Below, in pieces: positions 33,301 to 41,342 of a stretch of 64,000 bases of DNA. Each line of letters starts with the position of its first letter. The stretch's first letter is position 1. The stretch is from positions 137,475 to 201,474 of the forward strand of contig NZ_BMWD01000007.1 of assembly GCF_014651055.1 (NCBI RefSeq), written 5' to 3'. A program made the translations under genes and the position numbers. Under the pieces are notes generated by a model, which was not told the DNA's origin, ran no database searches, and saw only the letters and a list, made by a program, of their open reading frames with translations. This DNA comes from Streptomyces fructofermentans. GTDB lineage: Bacteria > Actinomycetota > Actinomycetes > Streptomycetales > Streptomycetaceae.

Positions 33301-33744
33301 GTGCCGCAAGATCAGAGTGCCGATACGGGGGTCACGTCCGGGGGAGCGCCCCTTCGTACTTGGCTGACAAGAGGGAAGTACCTGCTCATCGAGGTGGTGG
33401 CGCTGACTCCGCTGCTCGGTATCGGCGGGGTCTTCCTGGGAGCGTTGTCCGCTTTTCCGTGCATGTCACCCGGCAGTGAACCTGAGGCGTCGGACCACCT
33501 TGTCCGTCCTGCGGCCTTCGACCCTGTCCCGCCCATTGCCGGCATGGTGCTTGTGGCACTGGCTGTCGTCGCTGTATGGGGTGCTTATCACGCGAAACAG
33601 ATGGTGGTGAAGACGCAGGCGGTGCTCGCGTTGGTCGCCGTTGTCGCGGCATTGGTCCTTCATGATCCTCATCCGACCTGCGTGCGCGGCACCAACGCCA
33701 GTGTTCCAGCCGGCTTGGTTCCTCCTCCGCCCATCCGGTCTTGA
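33301..33744 (+). CDS. Small membrane protein of unknown function
   Basis: A 147-residue protein starting at GTG 33301 with AGGAGG (33291-33296) 4 nt upstream. It has two hydrophobic segments near 26-47 (KYLLIEVVALTPLLGIGGVFLG) and about 78-92 (IAGMVLVALAVVAVWG), and a third at about 104-118. A Cys lies in the first external loop and another near the C-terminus (PTCVRGT). Codon use is less GC-biased than neighbouring genes, suggesting acquired DNA. Its TGA stop is the anticodon triplet of a tRNA-Ser-like remnant, so the 3' end may have been replaced. Family not recognised. Confidence 0.55.
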   Translation: MPQDQSADTGVTSGGAPLRTWLTRGKYLLIEVVALTPLLGIGGVFLGALSAFPCMSPGSEPEASDHLVRPAAFDPVPPIAGMVLVALAVVAVWGAYHAKQMVVKTQAVLALVAVVAALVLHDPHPTCVRGTNASVPAGLVPPPPIRS

Positions 33745-33795
33745 AGACCGACGTTGGGCGAGTCACCGTGGGTTCGAATCCAGGCCGCGCTTGAT
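33728..33795 (+). pseudogene. tRNA-Ser(UGA)-like 3' fragment, degenerate
   Basis: CGGTCTTGAAGACCG has the anticodon arm of a serine tRNA with loop CTTGAAG, so anticodon TGA. A long variable-arm-like stretch follows, then GTGGGTTCGAATCC, the conserved T arm. The T stem does not close (GTGGG against CCAGG), and no acceptor 5' strand or D arm exists at the right distance. This is a 3' tRNA remnant, not a working gene. Such fragments are left at the attachment sites of integrative elements. Confidence 0.5.
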
Positions 33796-33920
33796 GCCCG
33801 CCGGGTGGGGACCGATGTGGCGGGCGCCATGGCATACGCCGTTCTGGTGGTTCCGGTGCACCCCTCGCGGTCCAAGGGCGGCGCACCCGCCAACCGCCGC
33901 GCAGGGTAAGCCCGTTGCCA

Positions 33921-33957
33921 TCGGTGGTGTACCGCAAGGCATGCGGCACACCACCGA
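33921..33957. repeat. 16-bp inverted repeat with one mismatch
   Basis: Arms TCGGTGGTGTACCGCA (33921-33936) and TGCGGCACACCACCGA (33942-33957) pair except at one position, with loop AGGCA. It is a strong hairpin downstream of the small membrane-protein gene. It could be its terminator or a structural element of a lost mobile element. Confidence 0.55.
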
Positions 33958-34129
33958 GGAGCGGGACGTCCTCCGGAATCGGTGGCGGCGGACGGCCGCG
34001 ACCTGCTCGTACGGTACGCGGGCCGGCCGGCGTCCGCCCTGGCGCTGGACACACTGCTCGACGCTGCCGTACGCCTGGCGGTGAACCCGCAGGACATGTG
34101 ACCGCCCCCCCGGGGCACCCGCCCGCACT

Positions 34130-34235
34130 AGCGACCCGGGCCCCGCCCCCGCCCGCCCGCCCGGACCAGCGACCCGGGCCCCGGCCCCCCGTCCGCGACA
34201 GTGACCCGGGCCCGGCCCCCCGTACGGACGCCGGG
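34130..34235. repeat. Three direct repeats of a CCCGGGCCC-rich unit
   Basis: AGCGACCCGGGCCCCG begins at 34130 and 34168, and a diverged copy (AGTGACCCGGGCCCGG) begins at 34200; spacings are 38 and 32 bp. The intervening sequence is C-rich (CCCCCGCCCG). It lies about 100 bp upstream of the SIGS-repeat gene. Probably slippage-derived. Confidence 0.55.
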
Positions 34236-34332
34236 CGGACCGGGAACCGGACGGGCCGGGACCCGGGTCGTGCGTGGCCCCCATCTCTCCCGACACGGGG
34301 CGAGCGGCGCCTTCTCGCGGCACAATGACTCC

Positions 34333-34695
34333 ATGAAGCAGCTACCGTCCCGCGCAGCCGATGGTTCCTCGCTCTCCCTGTGGTCGCAGGACTCACTCCT
34401 GTCGGTCGGCTCCGTCGGCTCCGTCCTGTCCATCGGTTCGGTGGGCAGCGCCCTGTCGATCGGCTCCATCGGCTCCTCGCTGTCCATCGGCTCGATCGGG
34501 TCCGGCATGTCGCTGCTGTCGGCCGGGTCCATCCAGAGCATCGGAAGCGTGTTCTCCGCCCAGGGGCGCTGGTCCCTGATGACCGCGGGCCCGTACCGCC
34601 TACTCGGCTCGCCCGGCGCGCTGACGGCCCTGAGCGTCGGCGGCCTCGCCCTGGTCGGTGCCCTCGCCCTGCGCACGCGCGGCGCCCGGCGCTGA
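34333..34695 (+). CDS. SIGS-repeat protein with C-terminal membrane segment
   Basis: A 120-residue protein from the ATG at 34333. Residues about 20-75 are a near-perfect repeat of S-(I/V)-G-S separated by short hydrophobic spacers (SVGSVGSVLSIGSVGSALS, continuing). The alternating small polar and aliphatic residues should stack as a beta-solenoid or amyloid-like strand ladder. A Gly/Leu/Ala-rich transmembrane segment (ALTALSVGGLALVGALALRT) and a basic tail follow. There is no signal peptide. The family is not recognised by name. It lies upstream of the SMI1-Lsr2 gene on the same strand, 76 nt apart. Confidence 0.65.
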   Translation: MKQLPSRAADGSSLSLWSQDSLLSVGSVGSVLSIGSVGSALSIGSIGSSLSIGSIGSGMSLLSAGSIQSIGSVFSAQGRWSLMTAGPYRLLGSPGALTALSVGGLALVGALALRTRGARR

Positions 34696-34771
34696 CGGCA
34701 CGGCACCGGACGCCCGCGAGCAGCGGTCCGGTGCCGACGGCACCATCAGGCAGAGGCGCGAAGAGAGGCTC

Positions 34772-35470
34772 ATGGACACGGGAAAGCCGCCGTACGGGAA
34801 CGAAGACATACGCGAGGTCTGGGGCCGCATCACCAGCCGTCTCGAACGGCGCGATCCGGGTGCCCTCGCCCGTCTCGGCGGCGGGGGCGACCCGACGGCC
34901 ATCCGCGCCGCCGAGGAGCGCATGGGCCTGACACTTCCACCGGAGCTGCGGCAGTGGCTCCTGGTGAACGACATCGGCGCGGGGGGACAACACGCGCCCG
35001 GACCGTGCCTGGTGGCGACGGGGTGCGCGGGAGTCGTCCCCGGCGGCGGACTCCTTCTCGGGCTCACCGACATCGAGCGCGTCCACCGCCACATGACAGG
35101 CGTGGAGGAGAGCCTTTCGCCAGGGGATCCCGACGATCCGTTCTGGCGCCGGGAATGGGTACCGATCGTCGCCGAGCGCGACGGCTTCCACGGGATGTTC
35201 CTGGACACCCGTACCGGCCGCGTCGGGTCGTGGAGCGAGGGTTCCGGACCCCAAGAGGGCCGATTCACCTCGCTGTTCGCCTACTTCAAGCATGTGGCGG
35301 ACCAGTTGGAGGGGATCACCCCGGACGGCGCGGGCCCGACCGGGCGGGGGTCCGCATACGATCGGGACACGGACGCGATACGCCGCTGGGCCCGCGCGAA
35401 CGGCCACGTGGTCAATGACAGGGGACGTGTCCCCGCCGACATCCGCAAGGCGTACGAATCACCGCGGTAG
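34772..35470 (+). CDS. SMI1/KNR4 domain - Lsr2 DNA-binding domain fusion
   Basis: The ATG at 34772 has GAGAGG a few nt upstream; the 232-residue product has two parts. Residues about 15-175 fit a SMI1/KNR4 (SUKH) fold: IRAAEERMGLTLPPELRQWLLVNDIG, later WVPIVAERDGFHGMFLDTRTGRVGSWSEG and FTSLFAYFKHVADQLE. SUKH proteins are often immunity proteins to polymorphic toxins or binding modules. Residues about 198-232 (DAIRRWARANGHVVNDRGRVPADIRKAYE) match the C-terminal AT-hook-like domain of the nucleoid protein Lsr2. The fusion could tether a protein-binding module to AT-rich DNA. The separate domains are well supported; the function is not known. Confidence 0.78.
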   Translation: MDTGKPPYGNEDIREVWGRITSRLERRDPGALARLGGGGDPTAIRAAEERMGLTLPPELRQWLLVNDIGAGGQHAPGPCLVATGCAGVVPGGGLLLGLTDIERVHRHMTGVEESLSPGDPDDPFWRREWVPIVAERDGFHGMFLDTRTGRVGSWSEGSGPQEGRFTSLFAYFKHVADQLEGITPDGAGPTGRGSAYDRDTDAIRRWARANGHVVNDRGRVPADIRKAYESPR

Positions 35471-35553
35471 GCGTCCCCGCCGGTCGGCGCGTACGGCTCC
35501 CCGATGGAACGCCGATGGCCCGGCGACCCACGCTACTTGCCGTGGACCGCCGG

Positions 35554-35582
35554 GCCCGGGGCGACGGGTGTGCGCCCCGGGC
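35554..35582. terminator. Hairpin between convergent genes
   Basis: A perfect 10-bp stem, GCCCGGGGCG (35554-35563) / CGCCCCGGGC (35573-35582), with a 9-nt loop. It lies in the 125-bp gap between the convergent stops of the SMI1-Lsr2 and FHA-FAD genes and could terminate both. Confidence 0.55.
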
Positions 35583-35595
35583 AGAGCGCGGTCGC

Positions 35596-37512
35596 CTACG
35601 GGGCGAGACCCGAGGGGATGTCGCGAGGGTCGGCGGGACGAGGGACGTACACGGGGGAGTCGGACTGGTAGAACAGGTCGATGTCGGCCTCCTCGCCACC
35701 GACGATCAGCGTGTCCCACGCGCCGCTCTCCCAGAGCGTGCGGAGCGTGGAGGCGTCCAACGCCGAGAGATGCGCGCGCAGTTCGTCGTCGGTGGGCATG
35801 CCCGGCAGGCGCGAGGCGAGCCGTTCACGTATCGAGCCCATGCGCTGCAGCAGGGCGTCGAGGTGCGTCTGCCCCGGGGCGGGCGCGGGGGCGTTGCCGG
35901 GAGCGGACTCCATGCTGAGGGCGATGATGTCCTTGATCGCGCGGGTGGCGCCCTGCTCGTCGGTGGTGACCATGGCGTTCCAGGCCCGGCTCTTGTGCCG
36001 GTACTGGAGCATGGACATCGCCGCCTCGTGCCGGATGAAGTCGGCGTCCCGCAGCGGCCTGCCCTGCCAGGCGCGGCTGAGCGAGCGGGCCAGGGAAGTG
36101 GCCGACGCGAGACCGCTGTTGAGGCCGCGGCCCGGCCAGAAGTGGATGGCGTTGGCCGCGTCGCCCAGCAGGAATCCGTACGTGCCGGGGTTCGTCGCGG
36201 TCGGCCGGCTGAGCTGCGCCGTGAACCGCGGCCGCTGCACCATGTCCAGCCGGAACGACGTGACGGCCGTCAGTTCGTCCTCGGCCATGCCGAACAGCTT
36301 CAGGCCCTCCCTGATCCGCTTCCACAGGGGCGAGTTGCGCAGCAGGGCGGGCAGGAAGAGGGTCCCGTGCGTGGGGCAGCGGAACTCGTTGTCCTCCTCG
36401 CGGGTCATGACGCAGGGACGCGCGGCGATGCACTCCTCGAAGACCTGGCGGACCGGGTCGATGCCGACGACGTTCTTGGCCTCCTCGCGGGTGAGGCGCA
36501 TGTTCAGGAAGCCCTCGCCCCGCAGCGAGTTGAGGAGGAACCTGTTCTGCGACACGGTCAGCAGGACGCTCATCGGGTCGGAGAGCGGGGACTTGACCCG
36601 CAGCCCCAGCACCACGTCCTGCAAGTGGTCGCCGTCGAGGGAGTAGATCGAGGCGTCCGCCGCGCCGAAGCGGTCTGCGTAGTGCTCCCGGGTGCGGGAC
36701 CTGCCGCCCTCGCAGACCACCAGGACGTGCTCCTGGGCGAGCCGGCCCTGGTGTCCCGACGGGTCGAACCGATCCGGTATCAGCCGGATCGCCGCGCTCT
36801 TGTTCGCCAGGTCCAGGAGGCGGTCCTCGACGTAGGCGATCCGGATGTTGCGCGGAGGCCGGCCCTCCACGGAGTCCGGTCCGACGGGCCACATCTCCGA
36901 GTAGTTGTGGCCCGCGTCGAAGAGCGCCGTCTGCAACTCCTCGGGCAGGGCGAGGTACTGGCGGCTCTGGATGGTCACGACCTGCTGGCGGCGGGTGTTC
37001 CCGTGGGTCTCGTCCTTCCAGACCACGGTCGAGCCGTTCTTGATCCACCGGTTCTCGTAGATCTTGATGGCGACCCGTCCGCGCAGCATGTTCTCCAGCG
37101 TCAGCGCGAAGGCGAGGCCGACGGGGCCGCCGCCGGTGATCGTGACGCGCAGCAGCCCCGGGTCGTCGGACGCCTTCGTCCGGGGCATGTCCAGCAGGGA
37201 GAGGTCCATGACCGTCTCCATGGCGTCCTGCGACTCGAAGAGGAAGGTCTCGTCACCGATCCGGATGCGGTCGTTGGCGCGCAGGGCGCGCCGTGTGATC
37301 CGCTCGTCGTTGACGAACGTGCCGTTCCGGCTGCGGTCGTAAAGGACGAACCCGGCGTCCTCCTTGAGGATTTCGGCATGCAGACGGGAAGCACTGGCAC
37401 TGACGATCACAACACCGTTGTCGCTCTTGCGGCCGAACGTCAGCGGCTCGGCGCCCAGAACGACGCTCTGACCCGTGAAGGGACCCGTTTGACCCACGAT
37501 GACCGATGGCAC
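35596..37512 (-). CDS. FHA domain - FAD-dependent monooxygenase-like protein
   Basis: The GTG at 37512 is chosen (AAGGAG 5 nt upstream; the GTG at 37533 has none), giving 638 residues. Residues about 1-95 are an FHA domain: LTFGRKSDNGVVI, SRLHAEI and RSRNGTFVND are the phosphothreonine-binding signature. A second part from about 120 has the FAD loop VTITGGGPVGLAFALTLEN and a later GFLLGDAANAIHFWPGRGLNSGL, as in aromatic-ring-hydroxylase-type flavoproteins. It is intracellular. The upstream gene on the same strand encodes a Ser/Thr kinase, so the FHA domain may dock on its phosphorylated Thr residues. The reaction substrate is unknown. Confidence 0.8.
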   Translation of the reverse strand: MPSVIVGQTGPFTGQSVVLGAEPLTFGRKSDNGVVIVSASASRLHAEILKEDAGFVLYDRSRNGTFVNDERITRRALRANDRIRIGDETFLFESQDAMETVMDLSLLDMPRTKASDDPGLLRVTITGGGPVGLAFALTLENMLRGRVAIKIYENRWIKNGSTVVWKDETHGNTRRQQVVTIQSRQYLALPEELQTALFDAGHNYSEMWPVGPDSVEGRPPRNIRIAYVEDRLLDLANKSAAIRLIPDRFDPSGHQGRLAQEHVLVVCEGGRSRTREHYADRFGAADASIYSLDGDHLQDVVLGLRVKSPLSDPMSVLLTVSQNRFLLNSLRGEGFLNMRLTREEAKNVVGIDPVRQVFEECIAARPCVMTREEDNEFRCPTHGTLFLPALLRNSPLWKRIREGLKLFGMAEDELTAVTSFRLDMVQRPRFTAQLSRPTATNPGTYGFLLGDAANAIHFWPGRGLNSGLASATSLARSLSRAWQGRPLRDADFIRHEAAMSMLQYRHKSRAWNAMVTTDEQGATRAIKDIIALSMESAPGNAPAPAPGQTHLDALLQRMGSIRERLASRLPGMPTDDELRAHLSALDASTLRTLWESGAWDTLIVGGEEADIDLFYQSDSPVYVPRPADPRDIPSGLAP

Positions 37513-37582
37513 TCGTACTCCTTGAGACGACACTCAGCAGAAAATTGAGGCCGCGTGGTGCGGCCGGCCCCGGCGTGCGGGC

Positions 37583-37652
37583 GGGGCTGTCGGACACATG
37601 CGCGCGAGGCCCGGACGGGGCCGTCGGACACATGCGCGCGGGGCGCGGACGG
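37583..37652. repeat. Two tandem copies of a 34-bp direct repeat
   Basis: GGGGCTGTCGGACACATGCG begins at 37583 and GGGGCCGTCGGACACATGCG at 37617. Each copy continues with CGCG(A/G)GGC(C/G)CGGACGG, so the period is 34 bp and only a few positions differ. It lies in the 197-bp gap between the kinase stop and the FHA gene start. It could hold repeated regulator sites or be inert slippage. Confidence 0.6.
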
Positions 37653-37709
37653 AATGCCCGCACCGACCCGTCGGTCGTGTGCGCGGCCGCGTCCGCGCGG
37701 TCACATCCG

Positions 37710-39749
37710 TCACTGGCCCGACGAGGTACCGTCGGCGGCTCCCGGATCGCATGTCAACGACAGGGGAACGGTGTTGGACCGCCCCTTGAGCGGAGCATTC
37801 AGCTCCACACCGATCCCGCTCTTGAAGGTTCCGGCCTTCGCCCACGTGGTCAGGCTGATGGTGACCTGCTTGGTGAGGCTGCCGCCGTTCGGGAACGACA
37901 GCGTCCGCCACTCCTCGTCGGTGACCGAGCCGTCCGTGGACACCCACCGGTAGGAGAACTGCGCCGGGAGCCGCTCCACGGTGAAGGTCGCCGTGAAGGT
38001 GGGCGCCTGCCCGTTCGGGGGCGGGCACTGACCGGAGTACGTCGTGTGCGAGCCGGTCACCTTCATGCGCACCCCCTCGGAGACGGCGGCGTCCTGCCCG
38101 TCGTCGCCCGTGCCGGGAGCCGCGGCTTCCTCGGCGTCACCCGCACCCGGCGAGGCGGAAGCGGCACCCGTGGTGGGCGCGGCCGCGTTCCCCTTCTTCG
38201 CGTCGTCGTCCCCGCCGCCCATGAGGGCGTAGCCGGTCCCGGCGAGTGCCAGCGCGCACAGGGCCGCACCCGCTGCCACGAGGACCGTGGTGCGCCGGTT
38301 GCGCCGAGTGGGCGCGACGGCGGGTGTTCCCGTGACCGTGGGTTCCTGCGCGGCGGGACGCGCGGGTACGGGCTGCGCCGGCGGGGTCTGCGCGGGTACG
38401 GGCCGCGTGCCCGCGGGCTGTGCCGGGACGTGGGTGACGGTCGGCTGCGCCTCCGGCCCCGAGGCCGCCGGCCGTGCCGGGGCGGCCGCCCCGGTGGGGC
38501 CGGTCGGGGAGGATCCGGCCGCGGCCTGCGCCCCGGCCTGTGCGGGAGACACCTGCGCGGTCCGCTGGGTCCCGGTCGGGGCTGCGGACGCCAGGGTCGC
38601 GTCCCGCGTCTCGTCCCCACCGGGGGAGAGCTGCGTGGCGATGTGCGTCTCGGCGTCGTCGTACGCCGGTTGTGCGGCCGGCTGCGTCCCGTCCTCGGCG
38701 GAGGCCGACTCTGCGGAGACGTGGGTGTCGGCGCGGTCGGGAGCCGGCTGTGCGGCCAGGTGCGTCTCGGCCCGGGTGGCCGGAGCCTGGATCGTGAGCC
38801 GGGGATCGACCCGGGTGGGGGGCTCCTCGGCCGCGGGCTGCCTCTCCGGCTCGGCCACCACGGTCGGCGAGTCCGCCTGCGGTCCGGTTGCGGAGTCCAG
38901 CGTGCCGCCCTCGCTGACCAACCGCAGCTCCCGCACGGCCTGTTCGGCTCCGAGGCGCTCGTCCGGGTCCTTGCGCAGAAGTCCTTCGATGACCGGGGTG
39001 AGCGCTCCGGCCCGGCGGACCGGCGGCAACTCCGTGTCCACGATGGCCCGCAGGGTGCTGAGCGGCGTGTTCTGCCGGAAGGGCGAACTCCCCTCGACAG
39101 CGGCATAGAGCAGGACGCCGAGGGACCACAGGTCCGAGGCGAGTCCGGGCCGCTTGCCCAACGCGCGCTCCGGGGCCAGGAATTCGGGTGACCCGACGAC
39201 CTCACCCGTCATGGTCAGGGCCGTGCTGCCCTCGACGACGGCGATGCCGAAGTCGGTGAGCACCACGCGGCCGTCCTTGGCCATCAGTACGTTGGCCGGC
39301 TTGACGTCACGGTGCAGCACACCGGCCTCGTGGGCGGCGAGCAGCGCGGCGAGCACCTCGCCGCCGATGGAGGCGGCCCGCCGGGCGGTCAGGGTGCCCT
39401 CGGCCTTGAGCAGGTCGGCCAGCGACTGGCCGCGTACCAGCTCCATGACGATCCACGGGCGGCCCTCCTCCATGGCCACGTCGTAGATCGTCACGACATT
39501 GCGGTGCGACACCCGTGCCGCGGCCCACGCCTCGCGCTCCAGCCGCGTGTACATCCGCTCGATCGCGGACGTGGCGAGCCCGACCGGCGGCCTGACCTCC
39601 TTGATGGCCACCTCGCGGTGCAGCACCTCGTCGTGGGCGCGCCACACGGTTCCCATGCCGCCTTCGCCGAGCTGCGACTGCAGTGCGTAGCGGCCGGCGA
39701 TCACACGGGTGCGGCCCGACTCTTCGGACACGGCGTCCTCACTGGTCAT
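37710..39749 (-). CDS. Membrane Ser/Thr protein kinase (PknB type)
   Basis: A 679-residue kinase. Kinase domain about 18-280: P-loop LGEGGMGTVW, catalytic Lys in REVAIKEV, HRDVKPANVL, DFG and SPEFLAPERALG. An Ala/Thr/Gln-rich linker (about 290-500) carries imperfect repeats like ETHLAAQ, DTHVSAE and ETHIATQ, rich in potential phospho-Thr. One transmembrane helix (TVLVAAGAALCALALAGTGYAL) precedes an extracellular Ig-like domain (TFTATFTVERLPAQFSYRW). The ATG at 39749 has AGGAAAGGAAG upstream. It is probably a receptor-like kinase, with the next gene encoding an FHA protein as a likely partner. Confidence 0.88.
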   Translation of the reverse strand: MTSEDAVSEESGRTRVIAGRYALQSQLGEGGMGTVWRAHDEVLHREVAIKEVRPPVGLATSAIERMYTRLEREAWAAARVSHRNVVTIYDVAMEEGRPWIVMELVRGQSLADLLKAEGTLTARRAASIGGEVLAALLAAHEAGVLHRDVKPANVLMAKDGRVVLTDFGIAVVEGSTALTMTGEVVGSPEFLAPERALGKRPGLASDLWSLGVLLYAAVEGSSPFRQNTPLSTLRAIVDTELPPVRRAGALTPVIEGLLRKDPDERLGAEQAVRELRLVSEGGTLDSATGPQADSPTVVAEPERQPAAEEPPTRVDPRLTIQAPATRAETHLAAQPAPDRADTHVSAESASAEDGTQPAAQPAYDDAETHIATQLSPGGDETRDATLASAAPTGTQRTAQVSPAQAGAQAAAGSSPTGPTGAAAPARPAASGPEAQPTVTHVPAQPAGTRPVPAQTPPAQPVPARPAAQEPTVTGTPAVAPTRRNRRTTVLVAAGAALCALALAGTGYALMGGGDDDAKKGNAAAPTTGAASASPGAGDAEEAAAPGTGDDGQDAAVSEGVRMKVTGSHTTYSGQCPPPNGQAPTFTATFTVERLPAQFSYRWVSTDGSVTDEEWRTLSFPNGGSLTKQVTISLTTWAKAGTFKSGIGVELNAPLKGRSNTVPLSLTCDPGAADGTSSGQ

Positions 39750-40525
39750 CGGGGCGAATCTTCCTTTCCTGGTACAAGCCGTTCGACAGAGCGTGGACGT
39801 CACCCACGGACCCTCGGTTCCGGAGCGCGGCCGCGGTCGGCGGGACCGCAGGCCGTCCGCGTGATCGCAACGCTGTGTCTCTGTCTCGAGGTGTACGGGG
39901 CGAGGAGCCTGCACCGGGTCTGTCCGGGGAGCGGGACACGGACGATCGAGCTCGCGGCGGAGGAGTCCGACGCGAGCCCACAGGTGCATCCGGGGATGAT
40001 CGTACTGCTGCGAGAGAGGACGAGTGTTCAAGTCTGCACGGTTCCGCCCGCGTCTGATCGCCCGGCAACTGCATGTGTGGACCGCCCCGTTGATCGCCCT
40101 GCCGTGTCGGCGTGCCGACGGCGACGGCCCTTTGCCGCGAGTGCGGTGATCGCACCGCGGGGACCGGCAAGGAACGCGCCGCCACTGGGTGCACGTACGG
40201 GCCCCGGTCCCGGGTTCACCTCCGCGCGAACGGCCTCGATGGATTTCAACCGCGAGGTGGTCAAATATGGTGATATTAGTGTCGTACGGGGGTCATACGT
40301 GCACGCATGCTGCACATGCGAAGGTGACCCTTCCGCGACGTCGGCTGCGAGGTCAGGCGAGTGGGCGGCGATCGGTGACGGCTGCCGTGACGGCGATCGG
40401 GAGCGGGCGGCGGCAGCGCAACCCGTCGCCCCGGACACCGGAAGGTTGGCGCCGACCCACCTGTGCACCCCTGCGGTCGACATCTCGGGCGAGGGGCGGC
40501 GGGCTCGCCGCCGCGTGACGAGCGG
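39750..40525. other. Long intergenic stretch, no convincing gene
   Basis: A 776-bp gap between the kinase start and the PPOX stop. It holds an AT-rich patch (about 40258-40290, GGTCAAATATGGTGATATTA) that could be a promoter or protein-binding site. A frame from an ATG at about 40239 (MDFNREVVKYGD...) runs into the antisense of the PPOX gene and is not credible past about 40330. No clear terminator is seen. Confidence 0.45.
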
Positions 40526-40936
40526 TCAGTCGGCGAAGGTGCCGACCAGCCGCCGGGGAGTGATCCGCAGGACCACCCGCACGACCTCGGGTGGCAGGTC
40601 CAGGTACTCCTGACCCGCGCCGGGCCCTTCGTACTGCTCGGCCAGGGCGGCGGCGAGCTCCCGGCCCCGATCCTCGGCCACCGTCGCGGTGCCGCGCACT
40701 TCCAGGTATCGCCGCGGGTCGGCCCGGTCGTAGACGGTCAGGCTGACCCGCGCGTCGCGTTCCACGTTGCGGACCTTGCGGCGGCCGGCCGTCGAGGAGA
40801 CCAGCAGGTCGTCGCCGTCCCGGGCGACCCAGACCACCGAGGTCTGCGGACCGCCGTCGGGGTTCACCGTGGCCAGCACCGCAGGATTCACATCGTCCAG
40901 AAGGCCGCGGGCGGCATCGTTCAACTTGGTCGTCAC
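40526..40936 (-). CDS. PPOX-class F420-dependent oxidoreductase (Rv1155-like)
   Basis: A 136-residue split-barrel protein. VNPAVLATVNPDGGPQTSVVWVA and LLVSSTAGRRKVRNVERDARVSLTVYD match the actinobacterial FDOR-B/PPOX family that binds F420 or flavin. The basic RRKVRNVERD segment lines the cofactor phosphate or tail. It is soluble, small and probably dimeric. The GTG start at 40936 lies in a 406-bp upstream gap. It belongs to the same superfamily as the protein at 6058 but is a distinct branch. Confidence 0.82.
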   Translation of the reverse strand: MTTKLNDAARGLLDDVNPAVLATVNPDGGPQTSVVWVARDGDDLLVSSTAGRRKVRNVERDARVSLTVYDRADPRRYLEVRGTATVAEDRGRELAAALAEQYEGPGAGQEYLDLPPEVVRVVLRITPRRLVGTFAD

Positions 40937-41342
40937 GCCCGCGACCCTATGCGGCGGACCGGCAGGCGTCGACCGCGTTCAACCCGCCGCCCACAGCCTC
41001 ACCGGCCACCGGCCGCCCTCCGCACTTGCGGCTCCGGCCGTACGCGATCGAAGGCCGCGATTCTGGCGCCCTCTTCCGGGGGAACCGGCAACGGGCTCTC
41101 GCAGACTGCCCGTTCGACGGCCGGCACCAATGGCGCAGGCGGAGGCGCGGGCCAGGCTGTGTCGGCGGCAGGCGTCGCAGTCGGCCGACGAGACCCTCGC
41201 GTCGCAGGATCGGACGAATCCCTCGCGCCGCGGGATCGCTCGGCGGAACGGCGACCGGGTCCGCCGGTCGAACCGTCGTCGGGCCCGCCGGAACGTGCGG
41301 CCCCGCCCGCCCGCGCGGGGTCGGCCGAAACGCGTGGCGACA
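40937..41342. other. Intergenic region without recognisable gene
   Basis: A 406-bp gap between the PPOX start and the LacI-type regulator stop, both on the minus strand. Composition is typical, and frames on either strand read as Arg/Pro-rich shadow sequence. No strong hairpin or promoter hexamers were found. The PPOX promoter should lie near 40940-41000. Confidence 0.4.

Larger units (their letters stand above)
33745..34332. other. Intergenic region with tRNA remnant, hairpin and GC repeats
   Basis: A 588-bp gap containing the 3' part of the tRNA-like sequence, a 16-bp hairpin (33921-33957) and C/G-rich tandem repeats (34130-34235). No gene is credible in any frame. Around 33800-33960 codon-like bias is absent. 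Confidence 0.5.

Noticed and set aside
33684..33795. A complete tRNA formed by GCGCGG (33684-33689) pairing with CCGCGC downstream of the T arm
   Set aside because: The distance to the anticodon arm is about 45 nt instead of roughly 20, there is no D arm, and GCGCGG is frequent here by chance.
34130..34235. CRISPR array
   Set aside because: The spacings are uneven, the units are diverged and GC-rich, and no cas genes are present.
35515..37548. 677-codon + strand frame antisense to the FHA-FAD gene
   Set aside because: No start site or recognised motif; third-position bias favours the minus strand.
40239..40525. Possible gene starting MDFNREVVKYGD
   Set aside because: No ribosome binding site, and its frame continues antisense to the PPOX gene without coding character.
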